Of a stretch of 64,000 bases of DNA, positions 26,863 to 39,379 are shown piece by piece; positions within the stretch are counted from its first letter, which is position 1; each line of letters begins with the position of its first letter. The notes beneath the pieces are model-generated. The model worked only from the letters and a program-made list of their open reading frames with translations. It was not told the DNA's origin and ran no database searches. The DNA is taken from the NCBI RefSeq assembly GCF_000264295.1, contig NZ_AJXT01000007.1:1-64000 (forward strand). Reading direction: 5' to 3'. The position numbers were made by a program, and so were the translations under genes. The DNA is from Rhodanobacter spathiphylli B39 (lineage in GTDB: Bacteria; Pseudomonadota; Gammaproteobacteria; Xanthomonadales; Rhodanobacteraceae).

Positions 26863-27728
26863 CCGAGGTTCGATGCGGCATCGTCAACGGACGTGGTGCG
26901 CGACGGCGTCGTGCCGGGCCGGACTCGCGGCGTTTGCTGACGCCGCATGAAGCGCGCGCCCCACCACAGCACCAGCAGGGTCATGGCGAGGAACACCATC
27001 TGCATGCCGGCCGGGCGGGCGTCGTAACCGATCAGCACGTGGGCGGTCTGGCCCAGCAGCGAACCGTTGCCGAGCAGCCACGAGCTGTCCCACAACGGCT
27101 GCCCCCAGGCCGGCAGCAGGTCGGCCTGGATCAGGTAGCGTGCGGCGCTGGAGGCCAGACCGGCAGCCAGCAGCACCAGCATGGCGTTGGTGGCGCCGAA
27201 GAAGTGGCGCAACGGAATCCGCAGCAGGCCCGCATACAGGCCGAAACCCACGGCGGCCCCGGCCAGCACGCCAAGCGCCAGCCCGGCCCACAGGTGATCC
27301 GCGCCGCCGGCGCGCATGCCGTACAGGAACAGCACCACTTCCGAACCTTCACGCAGCACCGCCAGGGCCACCACCAGCAACAGCAGGCCCAGCGAACTGA
27401 CGCCGCGGTGCACGGCCGTGCCCAGTGCCTGCATCTGCCGGCTCAACTCCCGCCCGTGGCTGGACATCCACAACACGTGCCAGCCAATCATCAGCACGGC
27501 GGCGATCAGGATGCCCGCGTTGAACAACTCCTGGCCCGCGCCGCTGAAGGCATCGGCCAGCAGGCTGGCCGACAGCGCCACCAGCAACGCGCCCAGCACG
27601 CCGAGCGCGATGCCACCGCCGACGAACCAGCCGCGCCGCGACACCCCGCGGGTGGCGGCGGCGACCACGGTGACGATCAGCGCCGCTTCCAGCACTTCGC
27701 GAAATACCAGCAAGGCGATGGCCCACAT
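26844..27728 (-). CDS. FTR1-family high-affinity iron permease
   Basis: A 294-residue multi-pass inner-membrane protein of the FTR1/EfeU family. Two REXXE iron-binding motifs in transmembrane helices are seen: REVLE near residue 10 and REGSE near residue 125. About seven hydrophobic segments follow the family layout. It would import iron with help from a periplasmic cupredoxin-like partner, encoded just upstream (4-base gap) as the small protein at 27733-28059. The pair is preceded by a Fur-box-like palindrome, so induction in iron limitation is likely. The last 19 bases overlap the 3' end of the convergent J-domain gene. Confidence 0.92.
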   Translation of the reverse strand: MWAIALLVFREVLEAALIVTVVAAATRGVSRRGWFVGGGIALGVLGALLVALSASLLADAFSGAGQELFNAGILIAAVLMIGWHVLWMSSHGRELSRQMQALGTAVHRGVSSLGLLLLVVALAVLREGSEVVLFLYGMRAGGADHLWAGLALGVLAGAAVGFGLYAGLLRIPLRHFFGATNAMLVLLAAGLASSAARYLIQADLLPAWGQPLWDSSWLLGNGSLLGQTAHVLIGYDARPAGMQMVFLAMTLLVLWWGARFMRRQQTPRVRPGTTPSRTTSVDDAASNLGQRTLA

Positions 27729-27732
27729 GGCG

Positions 27733-28059
27733 CTACTCCACCACCAGCGTGCCCTGGGCGGTGGGCTGGTGGAAGTCGCCGTAGAAGCGGTAGCGACCCG
27801 GCTTGAACGGACCGATGAAGATGCTGATGCGGCTGTTCGGCATCACGATCTTCTCCGCCGGGAAATCATCGCTCTCGAATTCCTCCGGTGACGGGTCCTG
27901 GTTGACCAGTTCCACTTTCACCCGGGTATTGGCGGGGAGATGCAGCTCGGCGGGCTGGTAGCGGTGGTCTTTCAGGGTCAGCGTGTAGCCGGGCACCTCG
28001 GTCGCGCTGGCCAGCAGTGGCAGCATCAGGGCGAGCACGGTGGACATCAGGGCTTTCAT
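27733..28059 (-). CDS. Periplasmic cupredoxin-like protein, partner of iron permease
   Basis: A 108-residue exported protein with a short signal peptide (MKALMSTVLALMLPLLASA, then TEVPGYTL). The mature part has the cupredoxin-like beta-sandwich pattern (ADELHLP-type loop LHLPANTRVKVELVNQD, PSPEEFESDDFPAEK, KPGRYRFYGDFH). It resembles the EfeO cupredoxin domain and the small proteins encoded beside FTR1 permeases. Typical blue-copper Cys is absent; Glu, Asp and His in EEFESDD and GDFH could bind metal. The ATG chosen is 28059; ATG 28077 and TTG 28080 are in-frame alternatives. It is the first gene of the iron-uptake pair. Confidence 0.8.
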   Translation of the reverse strand: MKALMSTVLALMLPLLASATEVPGYTLTLKDHRYQPAELHLPANTRVKVELVNQDPSPEEFESDDFPAEKIVMPNSRISIFIGPFKPGRYRFYGDFHQPTAQGTLVVE

Positions 28060-28085
28060 GGCTTGGGCATGCCTCATCAAGTTGA

Positions 28086-28102
28086 TTGATAATCATTATC
28101 AA
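28086..28102. promoter_or_regulatory. Fur-box-like palindrome
   Basis: TTGATAATCATTATCAA is a perfect 8-1-8 palindrome and matches the core of the classical Fur box (GATAATGATAATCATTATC). It lies about 27 bases before the cupredoxin start, in the right place to repress the iron-uptake pair when iron is plentiful. The remaining 158 bases up to obgE show no gene. Confidence 0.85.
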
Positions 28103-28260
28103 CCATGGCGACAAGAAAGCCCGCATTCAAGTCCTCCCCCCGACAAGGCACGGGTCTGGCATCGCTGCGGGCAACGGGCGTCATTCTGGCAGCAGAATGC
28201 AAGCGGGCCCCTGATCTGGATCAGGAGCCCGGGCCGCGAGGAGGACGGAGCCGTCGCAGT

Positions 28261-29469
<1,209 letters not shown>

Positions 29470-29488
29470 CTATCGCATCGCGACAGGC

Positions 29489-29746
29489 TTACGCCTGGAC
29501 GACGTCGACGAAACGGCGGTTCTTGTCGCCACGGATGGCAAACTTGACGGTGCCGTCGATCAGCGCGAACAGGGTGTGGTCACGACCCAGACCCACGCCC
29601 ACACCCGGATGGAACTGGGTGCCGCGCTGACGCACGATGATGTTGCCGGCTTCGATGGCCTGGCCACCGTAGATCTTGACGCCGAGGTATTTCGGGTTCG
29701 AATCGCGACCGTTGCGGCTGGAACCTACGCCTTTTTTATGTGCCAT
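29489..29746 (-). CDS. rpmA: 50S ribosomal protein L27
   Basis: An 85-residue protein matching L27 throughout: [19 protein letters not shown] at the N-terminus (no cleaved leader), [36 protein letters not shown] and the basic end. L27 reaches the peptidyl-transferase centre with its N-terminal tail. It follows rplU by 19 bases in the same transcript. Confidence 0.98.
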   Translation of the reverse strand: MAHKKGVGSSRNGRDSNPKYLGVKIYGGQAIEAGNIIVRQRGTQFHPGVGVGLGRDHTLFALIDGTVKFAIRGDKNRRFVDVVQA

Positions 29747-29765
29747 GACTCAATGCTCCAGTTGC

Positions 29766-30080
29766 TCAGGCGTTGATGCCCGTGATCTCGATTTCGGTGA
29801 AATGCTGACGGTGACCCTGCTGACGCTTGTAGTGCTTGCGGCGGCGGAATTTGATGATGCGGATCTTGTCGGCACGGCCGTGCTTGCGCACGGTGGCGCT
29901 GACGGTGGCGCCTTCGACGACCGGCGCACCGACGGTGACCGACTCGCCCGAACCGACCAGCAGCACCTGGTCAAAGCTGACCGTGGCGCCCTCTTCGGCG
30001 GTCAACAGTTCCACGCGCAGGACGTCGCCCTGCATGACGCGGTACTGCTTGCCACCGGTCTTGATGACTGCATAACTCAT
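29766..30080 (-). CDS. rplU: 50S ribosomal protein L21
   Basis: A 104-residue protein with the L21 pattern: [39 protein letters not shown] and the RNA-binding C-terminus [18 protein letters not shown], which binds 23S rRNA. It is the first gene of the rplU-rpmA(-obgE) group and has a strong promoter about 70 bases upstream. Confidence 0.98.
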   Translation of the reverse strand: MSYAVIKTGGKQYRVMQGDVLRVELLTAEEGATVSFDQVLLVGSGESVTVGAPVVEGATVSATVRKHGRADKIRIIKFRRRKHYKRQQGHRQHFTEIEITGINA

Positions 30081-30148
30081 GGGAATGCCCTTCTGTCGTT
30101 ATTCTCTTGGGTATCGCCATGACCCTTTTCCGGTCTGGCGAACCGCGG

Positions 30149-30178
30149 ATTATAGCGACGCGACCCCGCACTGGTCAA
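30149..30178 (-). promoter_or_regulatory. Sigma-70 promoter of rplU
   Basis: Read on the minus strand, TTGACC (30178 to 30173), an 18-base spacer, and a perfect TATAAT (30154 to 30149). It predicts a leader of about 60 bases before the rplU start, fitting for a ribosomal-protein operon. Confidence 0.8.
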
Positions 30179-30232
30179 TTACTGACCACGCCAGACCCGA
30201 ACGGCCTTGCCGGGGCCCCCGCGGTGAACCGT

Positions 30233-30748
30233 TTAGTGGCCCGACCCGGGCACCGGCACGGCCGGCTTCGCGGCCGCGGGACTGGCCGGACACTGGCCAT
30301 TGGCGTCCAGCGTGCCCTTCTGCTGCAGCTGCCTGATCATCGCCTGGCCGCGCTCGCGGCCCCAGGCCTGGCCCACCTTCATGCCCTCGGCCATCGTTAC
30401 CGGCATCTGGGTGATCACCTTCTGGCCCAGCGGGGAGCGATAGAACTTCAGCAAACCTGCCACATCCTGGGCGGTGAAATGGCGCTGGTAGATCGGCACC
30501 ATCTGGTCCAGCAACTGCCGGCTGCCGCTGGCGTCGATGAAACCCTGCCAGTAGGACGCCGGAACGCAGGGCACGGCCTGTCCCATCACCGTGACCATCT
30601 GCGTGTTCATCTGCCCGAACATGCGATCCATGTGCATCACCTCGAACAGTTCGCGCACCTGCTTTTCGCTCGGCTGCGCGGCAACGGCCTGTCCGGCGGC
30701 GCCCAGCGCCAGCGCTGCGGCGGCAGCGATTCCCGCCCACTTGTGCAT
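30233..30748 (-). CDS. Exported DUF2059 protein
   Basis: A 171-residue protein with a signal peptide (hydrophobic WAGIAAAAALALGAAGQAVA) and the DUF2059 region: ELFEVMHMDRMFGQMNTQM, then MVPIYQRHFTAQDVAGLLKFY and SPLGQKVITQMP. DUF2059 proteins are small helical periplasmic proteins of unknown function. ATG 30748 has GGAGG 6 bases upstream; the frame continues upstream without a better start. It is divergent from uvrA. Confidence 0.85.
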   Translation of the reverse strand: MHKWAGIAAAAALALGAAGQAVAAQPSEKQVRELFEVMHMDRMFGQMNTQMVTVMGQAVPCVPASYWQGFIDASGSRQLLDQMVPIYQRHFTAQDVAGLLKFYRSPLGQKVITQMPVTMAEGMKVGQAWGRERGQAMIRQLQQKGTLDANGQCPASPAAAKPAVPVPGSGH

Positions 30749-30888
30749 GACTTGCCTCCGTACGGGTGAAACCGGCATTTAGCCACAGCCGGCACGGTGA
30801 GCCAAATCCGGCCGTCACCTGACGCCGTCGACACTGAACCATCAAAACTCCTTGGTATAGTAATGGTTCCCCCCCATATCCGGCGTCC

Positions 30889-33827
<2,939 letters not shown>

Positions 33828-33831
<4 letters not shown>

Positions 33832-34283
33832 GCAACTCATCGACCGACATCGCCGAAAGCGCAACCGGTGCGTCCCATGCGCCGCTGTTCGTCGCCTCCC
33901 TCGGGGTGCGCTGGCGCGACCTCGACGCGTTCAACCACGTCAACAATTCCAACTTCCTCACCTACCTGGAAGAGGCGCGGCTGCAATGGCTGCAGCATGT
34001 GCGCGACTGGTTCAGCGAGGACGCGATGCCGGTGCTGGCCGCCAGCGAACTGCAGTATCGGCGCCCGATTCCCTGGCCTGCTTCACTGCACATCGAACTG
34101 CGCTGCACTCGCCTCGGCACCAGCTCGATGACGATCGCACATCGCATCGTCGACGCCGATGACGCCGGCCGCCTGTATTGCGACGGCCACGTGGTGATGG
34201 TGTGGATGAATCCGGTCAGCGGCAAGGCAATGCCGCTTCCCGCCACGATCCGCACCGCTGCCGGTGTCTCGAGCGGCGGCTGA
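33828..34283 (+). CDS. Acyl-CoA thioesterase, 4-hydroxybenzoyl-CoA thioesterase (hotdog) family
   Basis: A 151-residue hotdog-fold protein. The catalytic segment [20 protein letters not shown] has the Asp/Asn-His pattern (YxxxDxxxHVNN-like) of YbgC/4HBT thioesterases, and [10 protein letters not shown] is a further match. The first 20 residues are unconserved. The substrate is unknown, probably short or medium acyl-CoA. It is translationally coupled to uvrA through ATGA. A small hairpin (34301-34320) separates it from the convergent serine hydrolase gene. Confidence 0.85.
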
Positions 34284-34333
34284 TCGCGCTGCCTGGGGCG
34301 CCGGAACCGGGAATCCGGCTCGATGACCGAAGG

Positions 34334-35902
34334 TCACCTGGTCGACCTCGCCGGGCTCTGCGGCGGGGCCGCCCCGCGGGAGCGCGCCTTGCGCGCGAAT
34401 CGATCGCCATCCCAGTCGATCGCGTCGCGGGCCGCGTCGTAGCGGAATTCCTCCGGCGGATCGAGCGTCTGCGGCCACGCTGCGAACAGCCCCGCTGCCG
34501 CCGGCTGCAGGCGCAGGCGCTGTGCACCGAGTATCGCCACCAGCGCGTCGCCGTCACGCTCCACCCGCAGCGTGCCCAGCCGAGGGCTTTCGAACACGCC
34601 GGCGTGTGCATCCAGTTCGCGGAGTGACGGGCGCCAGGCGAACCCGGCCCACCTGGCATCCGCCCGTGCCGTGGCGATGGCATCGCCGCGCCGCTTCACC
34701 AGTTTCGCCAGGCGCGCCGGATAGTCGATCACGATCCTCCGCAGGCGCGCATCTTCGCCGTCCTTGCCGGTGGACAGGCCGATGAAGGCCTTGATCGTTT
34801 CCAGTTCCAGGCCCTCGATGGCACTGTCACTGTTGATGACCAGCGACAAGCCCGCGTGGCGCGTCGGCAGCAGCACGGTCACGGATACCACGCCGGGATA
34901 GGAGCCCGGGTGCATCAGCACCCGCTCGCCCCGGTAACCGCAGCTGTACCAGCCGAGGCTGTAGCCATCACAGTCGATTTCGTGGTCGGCCAGATCGGCG
35001 TGGACGATCGGCCGCTGCACCCGCTCGAAGCTCGCCGTGGTCGGCGTGCCGGAGGGCGAGAGCCGCGCCAGATTGACGCGCATCCAGCGAGCCATGTCGT
35101 CCGCTGAAAGTGCCAGCCCGCCAGCGGCGTGCATCAAGGCATCGGGCTTGGGCGGCAGCGCGCGCCAGCGCTCGCCATCCCACTGATGGTTCCAGGCCAG
35201 CCGCCGCGGCGCGACAGTCGAGGTTGCGGTAAGCGCATCGGCCAATCCCAGCGGCTGCAGGACTTCGTCGTGCAGCCAGTCCTGCCAACTGCGCCCGGTC
35301 CGCACCTGCAGCGCCGCGCCGTAGATCAGGTCGCCGAGATTGGAGTAGCGAAACCCGGGCTTGCGCACTTCGGTGTAGTGCGCAAGCAGATCCGGATAGT
35401 CCGTCGCCGGCACCGTGCGCACGTAAGCGGTCAGGTGGTTGAGCGTTTCCGTCGTCAGCGGCTCCTGGTGCGAAAGCAGATCCGCGAGGGTGATCGCTGC
35501 CGGATCCGCCGGCGCCGGCAAATGCAGGTCGGGCCAGATCCCGGCCAACGTCGTGTCGAGCGGAAGCACGCCTTCCGCGTCGAGTTGTGCCGCCAGCAGG
35601 CCCATGAAGGACTTCGTCTGCGAAGCAACATAGAACAGCGTGGCGTGATCGGCGCGCACGCCGGTGCCGGCATGCGCCTCGCCGTTGACGTAGAGCAACC
35701 GGGTGGCGTCACCTTCGACGACAACGGCGGAAACCGCCGGAAACGATCCCGGCACCCGTTGCACCTGTTCCAGCATGTGACGGATCCGCATCGCCGCGAC
35801 CTGCACGGTCGTGGCCCGTGACGGGTCGGCCGCTGCAAGTACGGGACTTGCAGCGAGCAGCAGCACGCACGCTCGGAGGCCGCTCACCCGGGCTTTCCGC
35901 AT
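34334..35902 (-). CDS. Serine hydrolase, beta-lactamase class C / esterase family
   Basis: A 522-residue exported enzyme of the penicillin-binding-protein-like fold. A signal peptide (MRKARVSGLRACVLLLAASP, then VLA) is followed by the catalytic S-x-x-K in VASQTKSFMG, the Y-x-N motif in YSNLGDLIYG, and HPGSYPG in the position of the third (K/H-x-G) motif. A C-terminal extension of about 150 residues lies beyond the hydrolase domain. Such proteins are esterases, peptidases or beta-lactamase-like enzymes; which one cannot be told. ATG 35902 is chosen because it begins the signal peptide; the open frame continues 153 bases further upstream. Confidence 0.82.
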   Translation of the reverse strand: MRKARVSGLRACVLLLAASPVLAAADPSRATTVQVAAMRIRHMLEQVQRVPGSFPAVSAVVVEGDATRLLYVNGEAHAGTGVRADHATLFYVASQTKSFMGLLAAQLDAEGVLPLDTTLAGIWPDLHLPAPADPAAITLADLLSHQEPLTTETLNHLTAYVRTVPATDYPDLLAHYTEVRKPGFRYSNLGDLIYGAALQVRTGRSWQDWLHDEVLQPLGLADALTATSTVAPRRLAWNHQWDGERWRALPPKPDALMHAAGGLALSADDMARWMRVNLARLSPSGTPTTASFERVQRPIVHADLADHEIDCDGYSLGWYSCGYRGERVLMHPGSYPGVVSVTVLLPTRHAGLSLVINSDSAIEGLELETIKAFIGLSTGKDGEDARLRRIVIDYPARLAKLVKRRGDAIATARADARWAGFAWRPSLRELDAHAGVFESPRLGTLRVERDGDALVAILGAQRLRLQPAAAGLFAAWPQTLDPPEEFRYDAARDAIDWDGDRFARKARSRGAAPPQSPARSTR

Positions 35903-36223
35903 GCCTCCAGTCCACCCGCCGGCTTCGGGCATCTTGCGGTATTCGCCGACAGCAGCCTTGATCGCACAGGCGATGCCGGGGAAGAAGCTGCCGGGGGTCA
36001 GCCGTATGAAGTTCATGGACGCACCGATGGCGAATGTCGGAGCAAGGGATACCATCCGCGCCGAACCGGTTGCAGGCCGGCCGCGGGAACACTCGCCACG
36101 GCGCGCGCCGGGCGCATCCCGGTCAAGATGGAAGCGCGGCGTGGTCGAATCGAGTCACCCGCGATTTCCTTTCGCCCATCATCGCTATCATGGTCATCCA
36201 CTCCCCACGATGGAATGCGCCCC
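35903..36223. other. 321-base divergent intergenic region
   Basis: No gene is supported here. The minus-strand frame of the serine hydrolase stays open to 36055, but the sequence there has no recognisable domain and would sit before a clear signal peptide. TATCAT at 36185-36190 is a possible -10 element for the DUF4139 gene. Confidence 0.5.
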
Positions 36224-37675
36224 ATGACGACGCCACATCGCACCGCCCTTGCCCTTGCCTGCATCGCCGCCGTCGTCGCGTCCGCGGCACATGCCAGCGA
36301 CACCACCGAACTCACGCTGTACCGCAGCGACAGCGCCGCGCTGTATGCCGGCAACGACGGCGGCAGTGTCAACGACGGCTACGCCGTGGTGCGCGAACAG
36401 CGCACGCTGGATCTCGCCACGGGCACACATGATGTGGTGATCGGCGACCTGCCGAATTCGCTCGACGCCGAGGCGCTGGCGCTGGGCTTTCCCGACGGCA
36501 ACGCGAAGGTGATCTCGCAGCGGCTGCTGCTGGCACAAGGCGCGAACGCGGCCTTGACCGGACTGGTCGGGCATGCGGTGGAAGTGCTCGGCGCCGGCGG
36601 CCTGCCACTGGCCAACGGCACCCTGCTGCGCGCGGGCGACGGCCTGCTGATAGACGGCATCACCGGCACCACACTGGTGCGCAGCTACGCCTCGGTACGC
36701 AGCACCGACGGCAAGTTCCCGCTCGGTTCCAGCCTGGCTCTGCGCGTGGACGCCGCACGCGCGGGCACGTCCCGCGCCGTGCTCAGCTATCCCACCTCGG
36801 GCCTGGGCTGGCGCGCTGCCTATGTGGCGACTTTGCAGCCGGGTGCCACCTGCCGCATGCAGTTCGAAGCACGCGCCAGCATCGCCAACCGCAGCGGGCG
36901 CGACTGGCACGATGCAAAGCTCACCCTGATCGCCGGCGAGCCGAACATGGCCAAGCCCTCGGCACCGCAACCGATGATGGCGATGGCACGCGGATTCAAC
37001 GCGAAGGCCGACGCCATGCCGCAACAGGACAGCATCGGCGACTATCGCAGCTATGCCCTGCCCGGCGCGATCGAGCTGCCGGATGGCAGCGTCAGCCAGG
37101 TGCCGCTGTATGCCAGCCGCGCGATGGATTGCACGCGCACCGCGCTGTACGAGAACGGCGGCAGCTTCCAGCCGCAGCAGCCGATCGTGAACCGCGACTT
37201 CAACCAGGGCGGCGGCAACGCCGTCATCAGCACCCTGAAGCTGAAAGCCTTCGACAGCCTGCCGGCCGGCTACCTGCGCGTACTCACGGCCGACCGCAAC
37301 GGCACGCCGCAGTTCATCGGCGAAGGCCGCATCGACGACACGCCCAAGGGCAGCGACGCCACGATCACCCTGGGCACTGCGTTCGACCTGCGCGCAGAAC
37401 GCGAGCGCACCAGCTTCAGCATCGACAAGGCCGCCCGCACGATGGACGAAGGCTTCCGCATCAGCCTCAGCAACGCCGGCGACAGCCCGCGCACCGTGAC
37501 GGTCCGCGAGCATCCCGGCCGCTGGCGACAGTGGGTGCTGCTATCGTCCACCGGCAAGCCCAGCCAGCAAAGCCCCGACACACTGGAATTCCGCGTCGAG
37601 GTACCGGCCAATGGCAAGGCCGTGCTCGACTACGCGGTGCGCTACAGCTGGACTGCCGACGAACAGCCGCAGTAA
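36224..37675 (+). CDS. Exported DUF4139 domain protein
   Basis: A 483-residue protein with a signal peptide (MTTPHRTALALACIAAVVAS, then AAHA). The mature part begins with an N-terminal region typical of this family (TELTLYRSDSAALYAG, VIGDLPNSLDAEAL), then the DUF4139 domain (VLSYPTSGLGWRAAYVATL, IANRSGRDWHDAKLTLIAGE and TVREHPGRWRQWVLLSS). Family members are envelope-associated beta-rich proteins of unknown function. It lies 19 bases before a crotonase-family gene on the same strand. Confidence 0.87.
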   Translation: MTTPHRTALALACIAAVVASAAHASDTTELTLYRSDSAALYAGNDGGSVNDGYAVVREQRTLDLATGTHDVVIGDLPNSLDAEALALGFPDGNAKVISQRLLLAQGANAALTGLVGHAVEVLGAGGLPLANGTLLRAGDGLLIDGITGTTLVRSYASVRSTDGKFPLGSSLALRVDAARAGTSRAVLSYPTSGLGWRAAYVATLQPGATCRMQFEARASIANRSGRDWHDAKLTLIAGEPNMAKPSAPQPMMAMARGFNAKADAMPQQDSIGDYRSYALPGAIELPDGSVSQVPLYASRAMDCTRTALYENGGSFQPQQPIVNRDFNQGGGNAVISTLKLKAFDSLPAGYLRVLTADRNGTPQFIGEGRIDDTPKGSDATITLGTAFDLRAERERTSFSIDKAARTMDEGFRISLSNAGDSPRTVTVREHPGRWRQWVLLSSTGKPSQQSPDTLEFRVEVPANGKAVLDYAVRYSWTADEQPQ

Positions 37676-37694
37676 TTTCTGACCGGAGTACTTC

Positions 37695-38459
37695 ATGCTC
37701 AACCTGATTACCCATGCCAATGCGATCCGCGAGATCCAGCTCGCCCGGCCGCCGGTCAACGCGCTGGATCTGGACCTGGTGCGCGGACTGCGCGGCGCCA
37801 TCGAAGCGGCCGTCCTCGACGACGCCCGCGGCATCGTGCTGTCCGGCGCGCAGGGCCTGTTCTCCGCCGGTGTCGACGTGCCCGCGCTGCTCGCCTGCGA
37901 CCGGGCCGGCGTGCGCGAATACTGGCGCGAGTTCTTCGCCCTGTGCGCCACGCTGGCACGCTGCCCGATCCCGCTGGTCGCCGCGATCACCGGCCACAGT
38001 CCGGCCGGTGGCGCGGTCCTGGCGCTGTTCTGCGACTACCGCGTGATGGCTTCTGGCCCATTCCGGATCGGCCTCAACGAAGTGCAGGTGGGCCTGATCG
38101 TGCCCGAATCGATCCAGCTGGCATTGCGCCGAATCGTGGGCACTTACCGTGCCGAACGCCTGCTGGTGGCCGGGGCGATGATCGAATCGGACGCGGCACT
38201 GGCCTGCGGCTTCGTCGACGAACTGACCGGCGTGGACCAGGTCGTTACCCGCGCCCTGCACTGGCTGGGCGAGCTGCTGGCGCTGCCGTCGAACGCCATG
38301 CTGACCACCCGCCGGCTGGCCCGTGCCGACCTGGCCGGCGCCTATGCCGACGTCGACGCGCTGCCGCTGGATGAATTCGTCGACGCGTTCTTCCATCCGG
38401 AAACGCAGGCGGTGCTGCAGGCGCTGGTGGCGAAACTGAAGAGCAAGAGCGAGAAGTGA
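37695..38459 (+). CDS. Enoyl-CoA hydratase/isomerase family protein
   Basis: A 254-residue crotonase-fold protein. The oxyanion-hole segments are seen (GLFSAGVDVPALL and GHSPAGGAVLALFCDYRV), but the hydratase glutamates are not both conserved: the first position lies in PAGGAVLALF without Glu, and the second region reads LNEVQVGLIVPE. This favours an isomerase (delta3-delta2-enoyl-CoA isomerase type) or another crotonase activity over hydration; that is inferred. GGAG lies 6 bases before the ATG. The last codons (KSKSEK) and stop derive from a repeat element shared with the next, convergent gene. Confidence 0.82.
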   Translation: MLNLITHANAIREIQLARPPVNALDLDLVRGLRGAIEAAVLDDARGIVLSGAQGLFSAGVDVPALLACDRAGVREYWREFFALCATLARCPIPLVAAITGHSPAGGAVLALFCDYRVMASGPFRIGLNEVQVGLIVPESIQLALRRIVGTYRAERLLVAGAMIESDAALACGFVDELTGVDQVVTRALHWLGELLALPSNAMLTTRRLARADLAGAYADVDALPLDEFVDAFFHPETQAVLQALVAKLKSKSEK

Positions 38460-38461
38460 GT

Positions 38462-38536
38462 GGCGAGGAGTGAGAAGAGAAAGTGGGAGTCGATAGCTCT
38501 ATCTCGCTTCTCACTCCTCTTCACTCACTCCTCGCC
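38462..38536. repeat. Inverted purine-rich element joining two convergent genes
   Basis: GGCGAGGAGTGAG (38462-38474) is exactly inverted at 38524-38536, and the inner parts (GTGAGAAG-like units) also mirror each other imperfectly around CGATAGCTCTATCTCG. The arms contain GAG/GTGAG tandem units. The 3' codons and stop of the crotonase gene and those of the convergent sulfurtransferase gene (Gly-Glu-Glu-stop) fall in or next to these arms. It has the same design as the GGGGAAC element at 29351-29431 and may act as a two-way terminator. Confidence 0.8.
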
Positions 38537-39379
38537 CTTGGCCACCGGCCGCGACGGGTCGCTGACCCAGCCGCTCCATGACGGCGCGTACAGCCGCGAG
38601 CCGTGCAGGCCGGCATGTTCCATCGCCAGCAGGTTGTAGCAGGCGGTGACGCCGGAGCCGCACATGTGCACGACCTGGTCGGGCGTGGCGTCGCCCAGCA
38701 CCGCCGCGAATTCCTGGCGCAGCTGCGCCGGCGACTTGAAACGGCCGTCGGCCTGCAGGTTGTCGACGTACGGGCGGTTGCGGGCGCCGGGCACGTGGCC
38801 GGCGGCGCGATCCAGCGGCTCGACCTCGCCGCGATAGCGGGCGCCGGCACGGGCATCGATCAGCAGCGGCGCCGGCGCGGCATGCAGGGCCACGTGGTCG
38901 ACGATCACCTGGCTCGCGTCGCGGGGCAACGCCACCTCGGTCGTCGCACGCGGATGGACGTCCGTTTCCAGTGGCAGGCCAGCGGCCTGCCATGCGGCGA
39001 TGCCGCCATCGAGCACCGCCACGTTGTGCACGCCGGCCAGTCGCAGCAGCCACCACAGACGGGCTGCCGCCAGCGCGCCCGGGCCAGCGTCATAGCAGAC
39101 CACCTGCAAGCCCGGCTTCCAGCCCCAGCGACCGAGCACGGCGTTGAAGGCCGACGTCGACGGCAGGGGATGCCGGCCCAGTCCCTCGGGCACGCGCGAC
39201 ATGTCGGATAGATCGCGTTCCAGATCGGCGAACACCGCGCCGGGAATGTGGCCGGCCAGATAGGTGCGCTCGCCTTGCGTGCGGTCGGCCAGGTCGACGC
39301 GGCAGTCGACGACCAGCACCTCGTCGGACGACAGCGCGGCCAGTGCATCGACATCGATCAGGGTGGTCTTCAGCGTCAT
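38525..39379 (-). CDS. sseA: 3-Mercaptopyruvate/thiosulfate sulfurtransferase (tandem rhodanese)
   Basis: A 284-residue protein with two rhodanese domains. The first is inactive (VVCYDAGPGALAAARLWW lacks a proper loop). The second carries the active Cys loop CGSGVTACYN; CG-S/T-GVT is the 3-mercaptopyruvate sulfurtransferase signature, whereas CRKG-type loops mark thiosulfate enzymes. Length matches E. coli SseA. The stop lies in the inverted repeat shared with the convergent crotonase gene. The ATG overlaps the stop of the upstream NudL gene (ATGA), placing it third in a DUF1289-nudL-sseA operon. Confidence 0.88.
   Translation of the reverse strand: MTLKTTLIDVDALAALSSDEVLVVDCRVDLADRTQGERTYLAGHIPGAVFADLERDLSDMSRVPEGLGRHPLPSTSAFNAVLGRWGWKPGLQVVCYDAGPGALAAARLWWLLRLAGVHNVAVLDGGIAAWQAAGLPLETDVHPRATTEVALPRDASQVIVDHVALHAAPAPLLIDARAGARYRGEVEPLDRAAGHVPGARNRPYVDNLQADGRFKSPAQLRQEFAAVLGDATPDQVVHMCGSGVTACYNLLAMEHAGLHGSRLYAPSWSGWVSDPSRPVAKGEE

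Noticed and set aside
30850-30870. Possible LexA (SOS) box before uvrA in TTGGTATAGTAATGG
   Set aside because: It does not match the E. coli CTG-N10-CAG pattern or the xanthomonad palindromes I recall; only a -10-like TATAGT is credible.
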